Assembly: GCA_027924645.1 (NCBI GenBank)
Contig: BSBN01001807.1
Span: 12,232,001 to 12,296,000 of the forward strand
Origin: Cunninghamia lanceolata
Taxonomy: Eukaryota > Streptophyta > Pinopsida > Cupressales > Cupressaceae
Length of the DNA: 64,000 nt
Direction of reading: 5' to 3'
The position numbers were made by a program, and so were the translations under genes. Position 1 is the stretch's first letter. Each line of letters begins with the position of its first letter. Of this stretch, positions 34,620-46,274 are shown one piece after another. The notes below the pieces were generated by a model that saw nothing but the letters and a program-made list of their open reading frames with translations, was not told where the DNA came from and ran no database searches.

Positions 34620-36541
34620 TTATTTCAGCTGTTCTATTTGTCTTTCTGATGCATTTTGGTTATCTCCTGATCCTTGTAAGGATAACGGAGGAGGAACTTC
34701 GGCATAAATACTTTTTCCCCATGGACGAGGTGGGTTATCCAATTTTTCCTTATCCACTTCTATTATACCCACAATGTTATCATAATCCAAATAATCATCT
34801 TCTACTTCTACTATATTTTGTTCCATCATATTGTTATCAGTATGCTTAGGAAAGGGATTAGTGAAGATTTGTAAATTTTGATTCAGCAGAGCAACCAACT
34901 TATTTCCATTGTCCTTCACACCTGATACCTGTATAACATTCGAGTCGATGAGGCCTTGTATTTCATGTTTAAGACGCATACATCGTTCAGTATCATGTCC
35001 TTGTTGTCGATGAAAATGACAAAAGGCATTAGCATCATCAATGGGTCCTTGTGTTTTATTAGGATCCAAAGGTTTAATTGGGGGAATCTTCATAAGATTA
35101 TTACTCACAGCTTGATTCATGATCGAATGATAAGACTCAAATATCAGAGTAAATTTTCTTTGCTGATACGATGCCTTCTTTGGATTAGTGATAGCAGACA
35201 CTTGGGAAAAGTTATTTGAATTCGGTCCATTAAACTTAATGAAACTCCTATTATTCCTCTTAAAGTTGTTTTATGACAGTCCACTCGTGGATTGACCAAC
35301 TTGAGCCGATGAGTTTTGGTTTTCATACCGACTAGACGAAAGTTGATAATCATGAAGGGCAATGCATAATGTTGAAAGGAGTTATACTTCATTAAGAGAA
35401 TCTTATCACAAATTTTAGGTTGTAGATTTGTAATAAACACCTAAACATCCTCATCCTTCATCTGATATTGAATTTGTGTATAGAGAGCTTGATATCGACT
35501 AATAAACTCAATTAATTTCTGTTTCAGACCTTGCGTGCACTGAACTAAATCGATCAAAGAGACTTGAGGTCCAATGTTTGCTTGAAAATGTTGTAAAAAT
35601 TGATCAACTAACTGTGAAAAGGAATGTATTGAATTCAAAGGTAAAGAGGAAAACCATTCTAAAGCAGTATCTTTGAGAGATTGCGGGAAAAGTTTTGCTA
35701 ACAAGTCCTCTTCAAAGTAAAAATCACTACACATAGCCGTGAATGCTACCACATGAGTATTAGGATCACCTTTTCCACCATATTTTTCAAAGCGAGGGGT
35801 CTCAAACCTCTCATGCATAGGAGTTCTCAAAATTGCATAAGATAGGGGATTATGGGCATGATAAGTTGGTATATTAGGTTGTGAAGAATTTGTTGAGTTT
35901 GTCACTTTTTGTTGTAAAGAAGACATGCCTTGAAAAAGTTGGTTTAAAATGGCATCATTGGGAGATGCAGTTTGCTACAAGGAATTAGAACCAAAGTGGG
36001 GGGGATTGAGCCTAAGTAGTGATAAGCGGAGGCTGTGAATAGTTCAATGGTGGTTGGACATAGTGATAGGTGGAAGGTGGTTGCGAATAGTTGTATGTAA
36101 TAGGTGGTTGAAAATAAGTGGGATGGAGAGGTGGTTGAGAGTGATTATTCATAGAAGAGGTCCCCTTAGAAACCAAATTCTGATAATTAAATCCCACAAC
36201 TTTGTAATTTTGTGAACTAGTTCCATTAGATACTCCAATACCTGTGGTAGCATTACTACAAGCATTTGCATTAGTTGTTAAAATTGTCAATGTAAATGTA
36301 GACATCCCAGTGGTCGATATAAGTGCTGATACTTGCGTATGAGATGGTGATGAGATGCTGTAACTTTTACACATTCAGTCACTGGCATGACATTAGTTTG
36401 CACAATATGTGTTAAACCTCGAATAACATTAATACCATCTTGTCCTTTTATCAATTCTTTGATGTTGTGAATCACAGGTATAGTAACTTTTGCACATTCA
36501 GTCACTGGCATGACATTTGCACAATATGTGTTAAACCTCAA
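34620..36541 (-). pseudogene. Gag of the gag-only element
   Basis: The minus strand has an N-terminal Pro/Gln/Tyr-rich repeat region (36374-36012, several SQPP and YFQPP units) and a capsid (35926-35441) with FETPRFEKYGGKGDPNTHV, KLFPQSLKDTALEWFSSLPL and FLQHFQANIG. After one stop and one frameshift comes the C-terminal part (35201-34620) with CHFHRQQGHDTERC and LKHEIQGLID, the zinc-binding block of Athila/Tat-type gag. The product coats element RNA. Only about two lesions break the capsid-to-zinc part, much fewer than in the neighbours. Confidence 0.85.
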
Positions 36542-36606
36542 ATAACATTAATACCATCTTGTCCTTCTTTTATCAATTCTCTGATGTTGTGAATCACAGG
36601 TATAGC
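36363..36606. repeat. Tandem duplication, about 120 bp, in the gag 5' region
   Basis: Units at about 36363-36483 and 36484-36606 share ACATTCAGTCACTGGCATGA, CACAATATGTGTTAAACCTC, ACATTAATACCATCTTGTCC and TGATGTTGTGAATCACAGGT. They differ by small indels and keep no common reading frame. Confidence 0.88.
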
Positions 36607-37016
36607 TTCTTCCGCTTTCCTTTCAGTTTGCACAAATTCTTGAAAATCAACTAACTGTTTATCAAGTTTTATTATTTGCTCATTAGGTATGATGTGTTAC
36701 CACCTCAATAGTGTCTTCAATATCATGAAATACTTGATCTTCCATAGTGGTTGTATGAGGTATAGTATCTTACAAAATTTGTGTCTCTCCTTTTGTAAAG
36801 AAGGTATTCAATGGATTTTCAGAGGTAAGAATATCGTTTTCTTCAAGGGCACTAGATCCCATGAGTCTTCTGCTTCTTCTTAAAGGGATATTTCTATTAG
36901 GTCAGTGGGTCACAAGGCTCATGCAAGAACATGCAACATAGAGTGCACAAACTAATAGAACAAACCCTAGGAGCAAGATATGTTTAAGATCCAAAATGCT
37001 TGATTTTTTTACTTTT

Positions 37017-37560
37017 TTCAATGCAAATAAGTGAAAGAAAAGGTGTTGTAAATAAATTTATGAAGTGCAACAAATAATATGTCTGATATCAGTCCAATAA
37101 AGTAATAATATCATTTACAACACACTTTGATGCAAATCTAGAATGATGACAAGTCAAAACCTAGTGAAAATGTGCTAGAATATGCGATTTTTCAACAATT
37201 TTCAATGCAAAGACCTAATAGAAAGGGTGTTGTAAAGAATTTTAGGAGGTGCAACAGATAATAACAGTAATATCAGTCACTTAAAACCATAAAATCCATC
37301 ACAACATGCTTGGAGTGCAAATCTAAGTCAAACCTTAGGGAAAATATAGCGAAAATATGCACTTTTTCACCAAATTTCAATGTAAAGGCTTCATAAAAAG
37401 GGTGTTGTAAAATTTTTGAGGAGGGGCAGAAGATAATAACCCTGACAACAACCAATTAGTGCAAAAAAAATTTTACAACGTGCCTATGATGCAAATCTAG
37501 AGAGTCGATAAGGCCAAAATCTAGTGAAAAAGTAAGGTTTTCAAACACTAGGCATGGAAT
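37017..37560. repeat. Three tandem units of about 172 bp in the leader
   Basis: Units starting at about 37017, 37193 and 37364 share a TTTTTCA...TTTCAATGCAAA head, a GGGTGTTGTAAA block, a GAGG(T/G)GCA(A/G)(C/A)AGATAATA block and a GTGCAAATCTA end. They lie between the PBS and gag of the gag-only element, in the untranslated leader. Confidence 0.8.
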
Positions 37561-37993
37561 TTTTCAAGCAAACCACTATGATGCAACACTATAGTTAGAA
37601 ATAAGTCCTAATGAGTGTTTTAAAATGGTAGTAAAATCTAAAACAAGATTTTGACTACAAACCCTAGCTAAGGCAAAACTAGGTTATATGGAAAAATGGA
37701 CAATTTCAAGCAATTTTCAATAATTTAAGCATGAAAATGTAATCTAAATGAATGGTGAATGAAAAAATTATGTATTTTAAATCAGATCTGATGATAATGA
37801 TAGAAATTTATTGAAATTAAATGCTAACTAATTCAAATTATTTGAAAATGCAAGCTAAAAATGCTAAATTTTTCAAAATTTTTATTTTTTTTGTAATTTT
37901 TCAAATGCAATAGGATGAACAATGAAATGAATGTAAATCTAAAGTACAACACTCAGCAAGGTGCAAAATTTATTAAAACATGGGTTACCAAAA

Positions 37994-39219
37994 TCTTTAG
38001 TGTGAAAAAGAGGGGTTTGGTAATTTCAAGGGTTTATGTGGAATCCTCCTTTCACACCAACATTCAAGGACATTCAACCGAGTAGAGAACTCTACTACAG
38101 ATCTCCTACCACTTGAAACATAGGGGAAGATTGGAATTGTATTATTTTGTTCACTTAAGCCCAATTATGCTCAAAACCCTAATTTCATGAAATTGTAAAC
38201 AAATGGACAAATTACGGAAAATGATCGCACATAGAGATATCGAATGACAATCAAATGCGTACCAGATTTCAAAGTTTAGTGTATGAAAATGTCGGGGACT
38301 AATGAGCGGGTACCCTTGTCGAATGCCACATTTTTTTGTCGGGATCTGGGAATCTTGTCTGCAACCTGTTCCTGTTGTTCCAGACATTTTACAGTTGTAG
38401 GATCTGAAGGACTAATGAGCGAGAGCCCAAGTCTAGTCCCTATTTTCTTCTCTGATATGCAATTATGACAGTCTGCACTACTCTCCTACAACTCCACTTC
38501 TTATGCTTTCGCAACCTATCACCTGTAATCACAGAAAAATGGGTTGGCGATTGTGGTGTTTAGAAGCTTGCCTCAGTCAAGCATTGGAGAGACATGCAAG
38601 TCTTCTGAGTACCATTGTCAGATAAAGAGTGTGTATCCCTACAGGATAGAGGTAAAATCTAAATGATAAATGATATAAAACACAATTGATATCACCTTGT
38701 AGTGAAGATCTCATGGAAGGAAGATGCTCTTCATGCCATGAGGAGATGGATGCCAAATCTGCAAATACAAACACAAGAACAACACAAAAGTCTGCTCTTC
38801 CACACAATGAATGCCTTGAATCACTTTCACATAAGCTCATGAATCAAAAATGCCATCTAGTTTACAAATTATAACTTAATCATGCTTATATATGCAACTA
38901 CAAATATTCCCTCTAAGAATTTTGTATTCAAACTTACCATGTCAGCATAGGACCTAAACAACGATCATAAACTGACACTTTGAAATTGGTCTTGACCTAA
39001 AATAGGGCAGGACTAGGGCGCGGGCACCCAAGTCCTCCCCCCTATTTCAGGCAAGATTTATGTTAAGTGCATCCCCTGAGTCCTATTTGCCATGAAACTT
39101 TAGGGTTTTCTCATCAAGAATTATCAAAATCATGCAAGATGCTCTAAATGCATTCTAAAGGACCTAGGAGCTAAACCTTAAGAGGGAAAAGCCCCAAGGG
39201 AACATTTTTTGACATAACA
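37994..39219 (-). repeat. 5' LTR of the gag-only element
   Basis: Partner of 31382-32604. Its inner terminus reads TCTTTAG where the other copy has TGTTTAG, and it is followed by GATAT. Confidence 0.9.
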
Positions 39220-39533
39220 GATATAACTATAAGAGCTGAAAATTGCCTAATCCAAGCTCAGAAGATAGGTTAAAAAATATCCAATGCCTTTATTTCTTGA
39301 TATTCTACTTACTCAACCAAGCTTGACACCTCTCCCTGTAGCAACCAGCCAATGCCTCTATTTCTTGAGTTGCATGAAGTCAAAACCTTGTTACAAAGCT
39401 TTGGGAATGAGTTAGTGGATTTGACAAGACAACAAGCCCAACATAATAGACCTTATCAACCCTTTAATCAAGCATATCAGCCCAATAAGCAACCTTATCA
39501 AGGGAATGTTCAATTACAAGTCAATTGAGCTAT
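39220..39533 (+). pseudogene. Ty3/gypsy gag, linker part after the insertion
   Basis: Resumes the gag of 30850-31381: DAYDI joins TIRAENCLIQAQKIG in frame once the insertion and one GATAT copy are removed. It continues to a Gln/Asn-rich linker (RPYQPFNQAYQPNKQPYQGN) and is cut at 39533 by the TIR element. No protease or RT of this element is seen in the window. Confidence 0.78.
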
Positions 39534-39605
39534 GGGTAAGTGCACAAAGATGGGGGACCAAAAAGAGGTCTTAAGATGCCACTTTTTTCTGAAATCAGGA
39601 AAGAC
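39534..39605 (+). repeat. Left terminal inverted repeat
   Basis: Pairs with 46275-46346. The first 37 bases match at about 30 positions; after one small gap the next block (CTTTTTTCTGAAATCAGGAA against CTTTTTTGTCCTATGCAAGG) is still recognisable. Confidence 0.8.
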
Positions 39606-40088
39606 TGATGTTTGATGAGAAATTGAAGATAATTACACTCAAATTTTGAAGATACAACAAAAACAAGAGTTGTAGTGCTCTGAATCTAGTTTCTAAACTA
39701 CTAGTTTTTTTCCAAAAATGGTTGAGATTAAGGGGTTCAAAAAGGGGGAGCACACAAATTGGTCATTTTTTTCAAAAAAACATAACATAGCGTTTGGTGT
39801 TCTCCCCCTAAAATGTTAACTTTTTTTAGTATTTCAAAATTCGCTTCAGTGAGAAACTAGTTGACACCATGTAGTTTATCTCTGATTTCTCTGATAATTT
39901 TTTCATGAATAATTGATTTTTTACTAATTTTTAAAGTGGACACATCCTGAAAAATAGAAATTTGAGCGTTCTCCACCCTAAAAATTTTGAAAACTAATCG
40001 AAAATCCAATTTTTTTAATACGTGTAGAATTGAGTCTAGTTTCTGAAAATGTAATTTATTTAAAATTTCAATGAACGGTTAAAAAAAG
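39606..40088. other. Non-coding 3' flank of ORF B inside the TIR element
   Basis: Short A- and T-rich runs, no gene. Contains GGGGG-rich words such as TCAAAAAGGGGGAGC but no repeat structure that I can define. Confidence 0.5.
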
Positions 40089-41231
40089 TCAAAAATACCA
40101 CACACTGGTTCCAAATCTTTCACTCTTAGGGTCTTTTGGCAGGCTTAACAAAATTTCTACATAGGCTTTAACTTCCTCATCAAACACTTCATAAGGAAGC
40201 TTGGGAATCCATGAAGTTCTAGGCTCAACTGTTGCCATTTAACAACAATGTTTGTCCACTAGAAATGTTATGTCATCCTTGTATTTCCTAACCAAATCAA
40301 AAGAAATTATTTCCCTTTTATGCATTTCACTTTGAATTTTTTTTAAAAAGCCCCATAAAACAGTTTTGTAATTTTGTGAGTCTAAACTTCTTATGTATTC
40401 TTTTATTTGTGTTGCTACTAGCCTGCCTTGTTGCCATATCTTCCCTTTAAACCTCGATAACTCATTCATGAAATAAAACGCCAAACAGATGATTAGTGAA
40501 CCATATTTGAAATGATATCTCGTCTCCTTAGTTTTTCTCATATTTTCTAGCAATTGTTCCTTCATTACCGCACATAGGTCAAAATCCTTTCCTTCTTTAG
40601 CCATTAGATAGGTACTATGTATGGTTGTAGCTGTGAAAGATCCCTCTCTGTTAGAGTAATATACCCTGTAGGCAATTCCCATTGCTGCATGCCTTACACT
40701 GGGATCAATAATGTCATCAATTGTCAATGCCCTTTTGTCAAATTTGGCTCCGGTTAGTTCCATGACCTTTTCATTTTTAATTGATTTCAATTGTGGTATG
40801 GGTCCAATAGAACACAATCATGTGATAGCCCAGATGGTTTCTTTAGTTATTTGATGGGGTTTGTCTAGGTATATGAATTCGTCATGAATTCTGCTAAGGA
40901 TGTATCTGGCCCAGTCATGCTCATTACAAAAATCTAGAAAATCTTTCCAAACATCCAAATGTTTTAATCCAATGTTGGCATATTCAGGCTTGTAGTGTGT
41001 ATTGTCATCATCTAATAGATCAAGTCTTAGGGTTTTGAATTTCTCATGATCAATTCCCTCAAGCTTTGCATGAATGTATATTCTAACATCTTTTGTATAT
41101 ATCACATAAGCAGGAACATTGGATAATGCTCTGCTACCATCAACTTCCATTGCCTTGTATGGATGTTTCTTGAATTTTGGTTGGGGTTGCTCATTAATGT
41201 TGATCAATTAAGGAGTAAATGATGCAGCCAT
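40089..41231 (-). pseudogene. ORF B: unrecognised 380-codon protein of the TIR element
   Basis: One frame from ATG 41231 (MAASFTP) to TGA 40089, broken by only three in-frame stops (after MAASFTP; at 40818; at 40239). Random sequence of this composition would give about 18. Blocks: AYVIYTKDVRIYIHAKLEGI, WKDFLDFCNEHDWARYILSR, ALTIDDIIDPSVRHAAMGIA, YHFKYGSLIICLAFYFMNEL, KTVLWGFLKKIQSEMHKREI, VEPRTSWIPKLPYEVFDEEV. It looks like a globular, helix-rich, mildly basic protein. I see no DDE/DDD triad, zinc finger or helicase motif. It might be a distant relative of plant transposon-associated proteins of unknown function. A TATA box lies 150 bases upstream. Confidence 0.65.
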
Positions 41232-41382
41232 TACAAATCTAGGGTTTTAACTAGAAAGATGAAGAGTACCTGGATATGCAGTGATAAATCTTGCTTGATC
41301 GAGTTGTAGAGTGCTTTTGGTTCTCCTTTAGCTCTTTATCTTTTGTCTTTGCTCAAATGTGATAAAAAATGATCAGGGATCA

Positions 41383-41392
41383 CCTATATAAA
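41383..41392 (-). promoter_or_regulatory. TATA box of ORF B
   Basis: The minus strand reads TTTATATAGG, about 150 bases before the ORF B ATG, followed by an A-rich leader with CAAAGACAAAAGATAAAGAG. The spacing suits a Pol II promoter with a leader of roughly 120 nt. This argues that ORF B is a separate transcription unit. Confidence 0.55.
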
Positions 41393-41721
41393 CATCCCAC
41401 CCAAAAATTTCCTCCGCATTAATTGCAGTTTCCCTTTTAACCTAATTTGCTTTCTTTCAAAAGTAGAACCTTGTAAAACTTCAGCAATCCTCCTTATATT
41501 AATCAAATGCTCCAAAAATTTTGTTAAGATTATCTACATGTTGAATGCTTTCATTATTCAGAAGAGAAGATGACAAATTTACAAAATCAACTCCCCCTGA
41601 ATCCATGTAACTTCTTGGTGGAAAACCTTATCACTGCAAACCCTAAAGTCTTCTGCATTTTGCTGCATTTAGAGATTTTTCTCTGGAATTTTCACTAGAC
41701 TTCTTTAATTCCTTAATCCTA

Positions 41722-43165
41722 TCATTCACATGCCGGCACTGATCTATATGCTGAAAATTCAGCATCTTGCATGTTCAGGGGTTTGAAAGTTTTACTGTTG
41801 AAACTCCCCCTAACCCTGTGTTTTGCCTTTTCATTGTTGGAGGACCCACCTACATTAAGCAGAGATCCGAAAATATCACTAACTTCCTTCTTCCATACTT
41901 CGTTCATTTCCACTCTTTGTTGAGCAACATCAATGGGTTTTACATTCTTTTTAGAATTCCTTGCTTGATTGCACTCATGACAGGTGCATTTTATTTGCCG
42001 AGTATTTCCACTCCTTGCCCTTGATCTACAGTTACCTGATTTGTGACCAAACTTATTACAAGTATACTAATATCCATAAAATGATTGAGCATTGTCCCTA
42101 TTAAACCTTGACATTTTACTTCTGCACTCATTTGCCCTGTGTCCTAAATTGTTGCATGCATATCATATAATAGAGATCTGGTTTATCCTACTTCTGCATT
42201 TAGTAGCGTTATGACCACTTTTATTGCAAGTGTAACATCTTAAAGCTTTTTGATTCATCTTGTTTCTACAATCCACAGCTTTGTGACCAAACTTATTGCA
42301 AATAAAACAACTGCCATTGAAGCTTTGAAAATACCTAATGTGAGCGGATTGCCTTGTGGGTTGAGGATACTTGAAACTTTTCTTCACATTCTTCCTTTGT
42401 CTTTAGAGAGGAGTGAATTCATCTTATTTTGAATCTCTATAGGTTTTTCTCTTAGGATCTTCAGTGTAGGTTTCTTCTCTTCTAGATTCAGACTTTCCTA
42501 TTGAATGAAACTTATCATATAAGTTTACAAAGTCATTAATCATAGGACTCTTTCCCTTATCAAAACCAAGACCTATTTTTTCTTTTCTTGGATTTTGGGA
42601 ACCTATTATTTCACCAAGAATATCAATTCCTCCTTTTAGTTTTAGTCCCTTGTCAATCTATTCTTTTGCCTTTTCTAGTTCTTTACTTAGAGTGACAACT
42701 TCCTCTTCAAGTTTTGAACATTTAGTTGATTCCTCATTGAGCTTCATATTTAAGCAATCTTCAATACTTTTTTCTTCTTCAACCATGACCTTTAACTTTG
42801 AGATCATGTCTTCAGCGTCCTTGAGCTTGTCACTTCCTTTATCTCCTTCTATCAAAGTTTTTAGTTTCCCAATTTCCTCTTTTGATTCTTTGGCTTTTGT
42901 TTTCAACTTGTCAATTGTCTCCTTTGCTTTTTCAAGCATGTCTTCATATTCTAAGTTTAGATCTTTTGCTTCCTCAAGATCATTAAGAGTTGTCTTGAGT
43001 TCTTCTTCAAGATCTATTTCACACTCATTAGACTCAAAGTCCCAACCTTCAGGATCCATTGCTTCTAAATCAGGTTTAGGTGCAAATATATTATTGTCCA
43101 ACACTTCATATTCCATGTGTTTAAGTGGAGGATCTACCTCAGTGATCAAGCTTCTCAGAGGTACT
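41722..43165 (-). pseudogene. Copia-like gag: coiled coil plus four zinc knuckles
   Basis: The minus-strand N-terminal part (43165-42658) is a long acidic coiled coil (EDMLEKAKETIDKLKTKAKE, EEIGKLKTLIEGDKGSDKLK). After a stop and a basic linker come tandem CCHC knuckles: CFICNKFGHKAVDC (42310-42269) and CYTCNKSGHNATKC (42238-42197), then YACNNLGHRANEC and YTCNKFGHKSGNC. The first Cys codon of the last two is a stop. A further segment ends SAYRSVPACE at 41722. The protein would bind element RNA. The plus-strand frame overlapping 42650-43174 is its shadow. Confidence 0.8.
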
Positions 43166-43181
43166 TGGCTTTGATACCAAT

Positions 43182-45041
43182 TGTTGAACACAATGGGGTG
43201 CTGAGAGGGGGGGTGAATCATCACACTTAAAAACTTTAGCCAAACATTTATTGATAAAACTAAACAACTTTGAAAACATGCAAATCAAGAGTCAACACGT
43301 AACATCAGTATTTTTACATGGAAAAACCTAAAACGGGGAAAAACCATGGTGAGGATTAGCTCACAATATAATATGTTCACTGCAAAAGATATTACAACAT
43401 TGTTTCAGGGCTTCAACCCAAGGAAGCTACTACTCCCTGAATGTTCAACTTATTGGTATTACAATGATAATATAGATATAAGGACTGCTATGGAGAAAAC
43501 ATCTATTGTATGCTGATGGTACAATCTGCTATTCTTGCTCAATATCTGCCTTCAAACTGAGTCTGTGCATTTCATATCTTCCTCTACTCTGCTATATTAT
43601 TATTTTTCTTAATTACCTTTCAAATAAGTTATATCTTCTATATATATATATCCTCCGCAAGATCTTGAAACATTGATTAGGTCAGCAACTAGAGTAATAC
43701 AGAGTGTAACGTGTAGCTTATCACCAGTCAGCCATAACACATGTAAAATGATAGCAAAGTTTGTTGTGGACCTCAGGGCCTTGTGAAAAACATCAGGACA
43801 CATCATTCCATACCTTCCAAACTTGGAGAAACTAGTTAGGAGCCTCCGCATACAATAGGTACTTTACCAGTTGGCTCATACTGCTTAACATTGTTAGTTG
43901 TTCATCTTTCAACTACTAAGGAGAAGCCAAAAACTCAATGCGGACCAAGGATTCAATCATGCAAGAGCTCAATAACAATCATACACCTTATCAGAGAAGT
44001 ATCATACCAACCTATGCATTCACAAGATAGGAAATGTATCAGTCTATAGAGAACAGAGTCTTTTAGACCTTGTGTAATGCTTCATAACCCAAAATATGAT
44101 ATTGCAGTGAACTACAGGGCCTAGAACCTTTTGGAAATGATCAAGGATATCAATGGATGCTACTCATCAGATCCGCACACCACTATTTGAAGGTTTCGAA
44201 GGAATTCAAGAATGGCTTAGGTATTTACAGTTTCGAAAGATAGTTATACTTGAATTTTACTTGCAGACAAGAATGCTTGATGCGACACTAGAGAGAAAGG
44301 AATGTCTGCATGCGGATCATACCTGATGTATTATGAACCATGTAGAATCTCTGCATAAGCTTTGATAATAGTTTTATACATGCTTCATCTTTTGAAGAAC
44401 TTAACTTGTATATTCAAGCTCCAGAATACAGTGTGGTGCCTCTGTCACTTGAGTAATGTCTTTATGGGCCACTAAAGCACTTGAAACTTCATCATGGCAT
44501 AAAACATACTTATCTTAGTCGTTCCTTAGAGCCGCATGACAAACAGATCTCTTCCGGAGGAATGCGGAGCATTCCATTGTCTCCCTATTACTGCTCTGCT
44601 CTATCTTAGTGATGGTTGATGTACTAACCCTTGTAACTTTTCATGCTGAGTAAGTGAGAGGCTAAAACCTTGGATGTATCATGTCAATTCATACTAGAAT
44701 CTATCATTAGAACTGCATGGCTAAATATTTTTTTGCGGAGAAGTGCAGACCAATTCATGTTGACTCTGCCTTAGGCTTTGCACTAAGAATGCCTTAAACA
44801 CTTTTCTACTCCTTACCTTTGAGTGTGGCACTCCCAACTGATGATATATGTAAGTATATATGCAAAAATCATGCAAGGACAGGGTTTTTTACCTCTGTAT
44901 CATGTTCAAGCCCAAAACTTATCTATACTTAGACCATTTTCCTTTCTCCCAGACTAATCTATCATAACCATCCTGACTCTAGGTTTATCTGCGCATTTCC
45001 ATCTATTATGTTGACATCAATGACAACAAATATTGCCAATA
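43182..45041 (-). repeat. 5' LTR of the copia-like fragment
   Basis: Inner edge TGTTGAACACAATGG at 43182 next to the PBS. The outer edge ends TTGCCAATA at 45041, so the element strand starts TATTGGCAATATTTG then GTCATTGATGTCAACA, a common opening of plant copia LTRs with its TG mutated to TA. Length 1.86 kb. Confidence 0.75.
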
Positions 45042-45059
45042 CTATTGCCCCTACGTTGT

Positions 45060-46103
45060 AGCATCCTTTCAAGAGTCATGCATCCCATAATCACACAAGT
45101 TCCCACATGAACTGCAAAGATGTGGGGACAAATGATGTCTATTTCTCTCACCCTCATCGGCCTAGGTGAGATCATCATCGTGTTGTGCTAGAGATTGTGT
45201 CAGAGAACTCAATGAATGCAGTGTCTCCACCTCAACACTCTCCTTCAAAGTTGAAGGGATTGAGACACGTGCTGGCCTCATTAGGGGTCTAGGTGCACAA
45301 TTCTGGTCTCGTTGTGCCCCCTCTCTATCTTGGGTAGAGCCACCACCTTTGCCCTAGAACTCTCGAATGTGGAAATAATTAGGAATCTCCTTGAGGACGA
45401 ACTTGCAATAGAGTTTCCTCAAAAAATATTGTGGCACCTCATTGTTATTACATGGACGCTCATTAAAGACCATGTACCATCTATCCCAAAAGTTTTGGGA
45501 TATATCTTCATTCCTACACCAATGAATCGAGAAACATTTGCAAGTCTCTTCTAATGTTTGGCCAGTTTTAGGATTGATAAAATGTGAACATAATGCAAAT
45601 TTTGTAATTTTTTTGTCCTTCACTTGTTGGTAAGACAATTTGTCAACATAGTATTGCCGACACCTCTCCCTATAGTCATTCCATTCAGTGATTTGGTTTG
45701 TCATCAATTCAATGTGAGAAACAATCTCCTCTAATGACTTGGCAAGGGCTCTCCTACGATCGGTGCTTGCACTTGGACTATTTAACGTTTCAATTAAGGT
45801 TTGAAGATATTTTTTGTTTCCTTCTATTTTCCCTAAATATTTTTCCTATGTATCTCTTTCATGGTGAGGATGTGAAGGTGGGGGGTTTTGAGGGTTTTCA
45901 TGGTTATTTTGACCCTCTGTTGGATTTGTGTTTTGTGCTACCTCATTGACTGTAAATTCAATATAAAAAACCAATCAAACATTGTAAAAGTAAAAATTTC
46001 TTTTCAAATTCACAAAAATCAATCAAAACCTACCTTGTTCAGCTGCTACATGCTCTACATTTCGTTCATGACGTCTTTGGGAGCGGGATTGGCAAGGTGG
46101 CAT
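45060..46103 (-). pseudogene. ORF A: unrecognised intron-containing gene of the TIR element
   Basis: Starts at ATG 46103, 240 bases inside the right TIR. Exon 1 (46103-46034) reads MPPCQSRSQRRHERNVEHVA. An 84-bp intron (46033-45950) has GTAGG and TTTACAG borders. Exon 2 continues NEVAQNTNPTEGQNNHENPQ, KSLEEIVSHIELMTNQITEW, LSYQQVKDKKITKFALCSHF, NFWDRWYMVFNERPCNNNEV, KFVLKEIPNYFHIREF. In-frame stops near 45846, 45354 and 45167 stand where Trp codons are likely. It has a basic N-terminus, helical middle and several Cys and Trp. No known transposase or DNA-binding domain is recognised. The far end is cut by the copia-like LTR at 45041. Confidence 0.6.
45950..46033 (-). other. Predicted intron in ORF A
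   Basis: Minus-strand GTAGGTTTTGATTG at the donor and TTGAATTTACAG at the acceptor, with a T-rich body. Splicing joins GAACAAG to TCAATGAGG and keeps the frame (EQ-V-NEVAQ). Confidence 0.6.
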
Positions 46104-46274
46104 GGTGAAAACGTTAATTCCACTTAGAATTTGCTTGATTCCTCCTTCTAACGCACTCACGCTCTAAATACTAGTTTTTTCTTGCCAAAACACAGAATGG
46201 GCCGCAACTCTCTATTTTTGGTTTTTATTTTTCACTTTTTAACAGACCATAACACGGGTGCATTATAATGTGCT

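Larger units (their letters stand above)
31382..39219 (-). mobile_element. Gag-only (non-autonomous) gypsy-type LTR retrotransposon
   Basis: LTRs 31382-32604 and 37994-39219, about 1.22 kb each; element-strand start TGTTATGTC, end CACTAAACA (one base mutated in the right copy). Perfect 5-bp target duplication GATAT at 31377-31381 and 39220-39224. The minus-strand purine tract AAAGTGGGGGCTAAAA abuts the left LTR. A PBS-like TTTTGGTAACCCATG abuts the right LTR and is not the Met-tRNA type. The interior holds a fairly well kept gag (34620-36541) but no protease, RT, RNase H or integrase in the 2 kb that follow it. Confidence 0.88.
41480..45041 (-). mobile_element. Copia-like retroelement, 5' LTR and gag only
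   Basis: A 5' LTR (43182-45041) is followed on the minus strand by a Met-tRNA-type PBS (TTGGTATCAAAGCC, 43166-43180) and a gag gene. No pol and no second LTR are found; to the left the sequence runs into the promoter of ORF B. The 3' part was deleted or never copied. The junction near 41480 is approximate. Confidence 0.7.

Noticed and set aside
36363..37560. CRISPR-like spaced repeats
   Set aside because: Plant retroelement context; units are long, diverged and contiguous, without a short repeat/spacer pattern.
31968..38840. 87-codon frame present in both LTRs of the gag-only element
   Set aside because: Shared because LTRs are copies; differences are mainly amino-acid changing, so no sign of selection.
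42650..43174. 174-codon Ser/Leu-rich plus-strand frame
   Set aside because: Antisense of the acidic coiled-coil gag; low-complexity mirror image.
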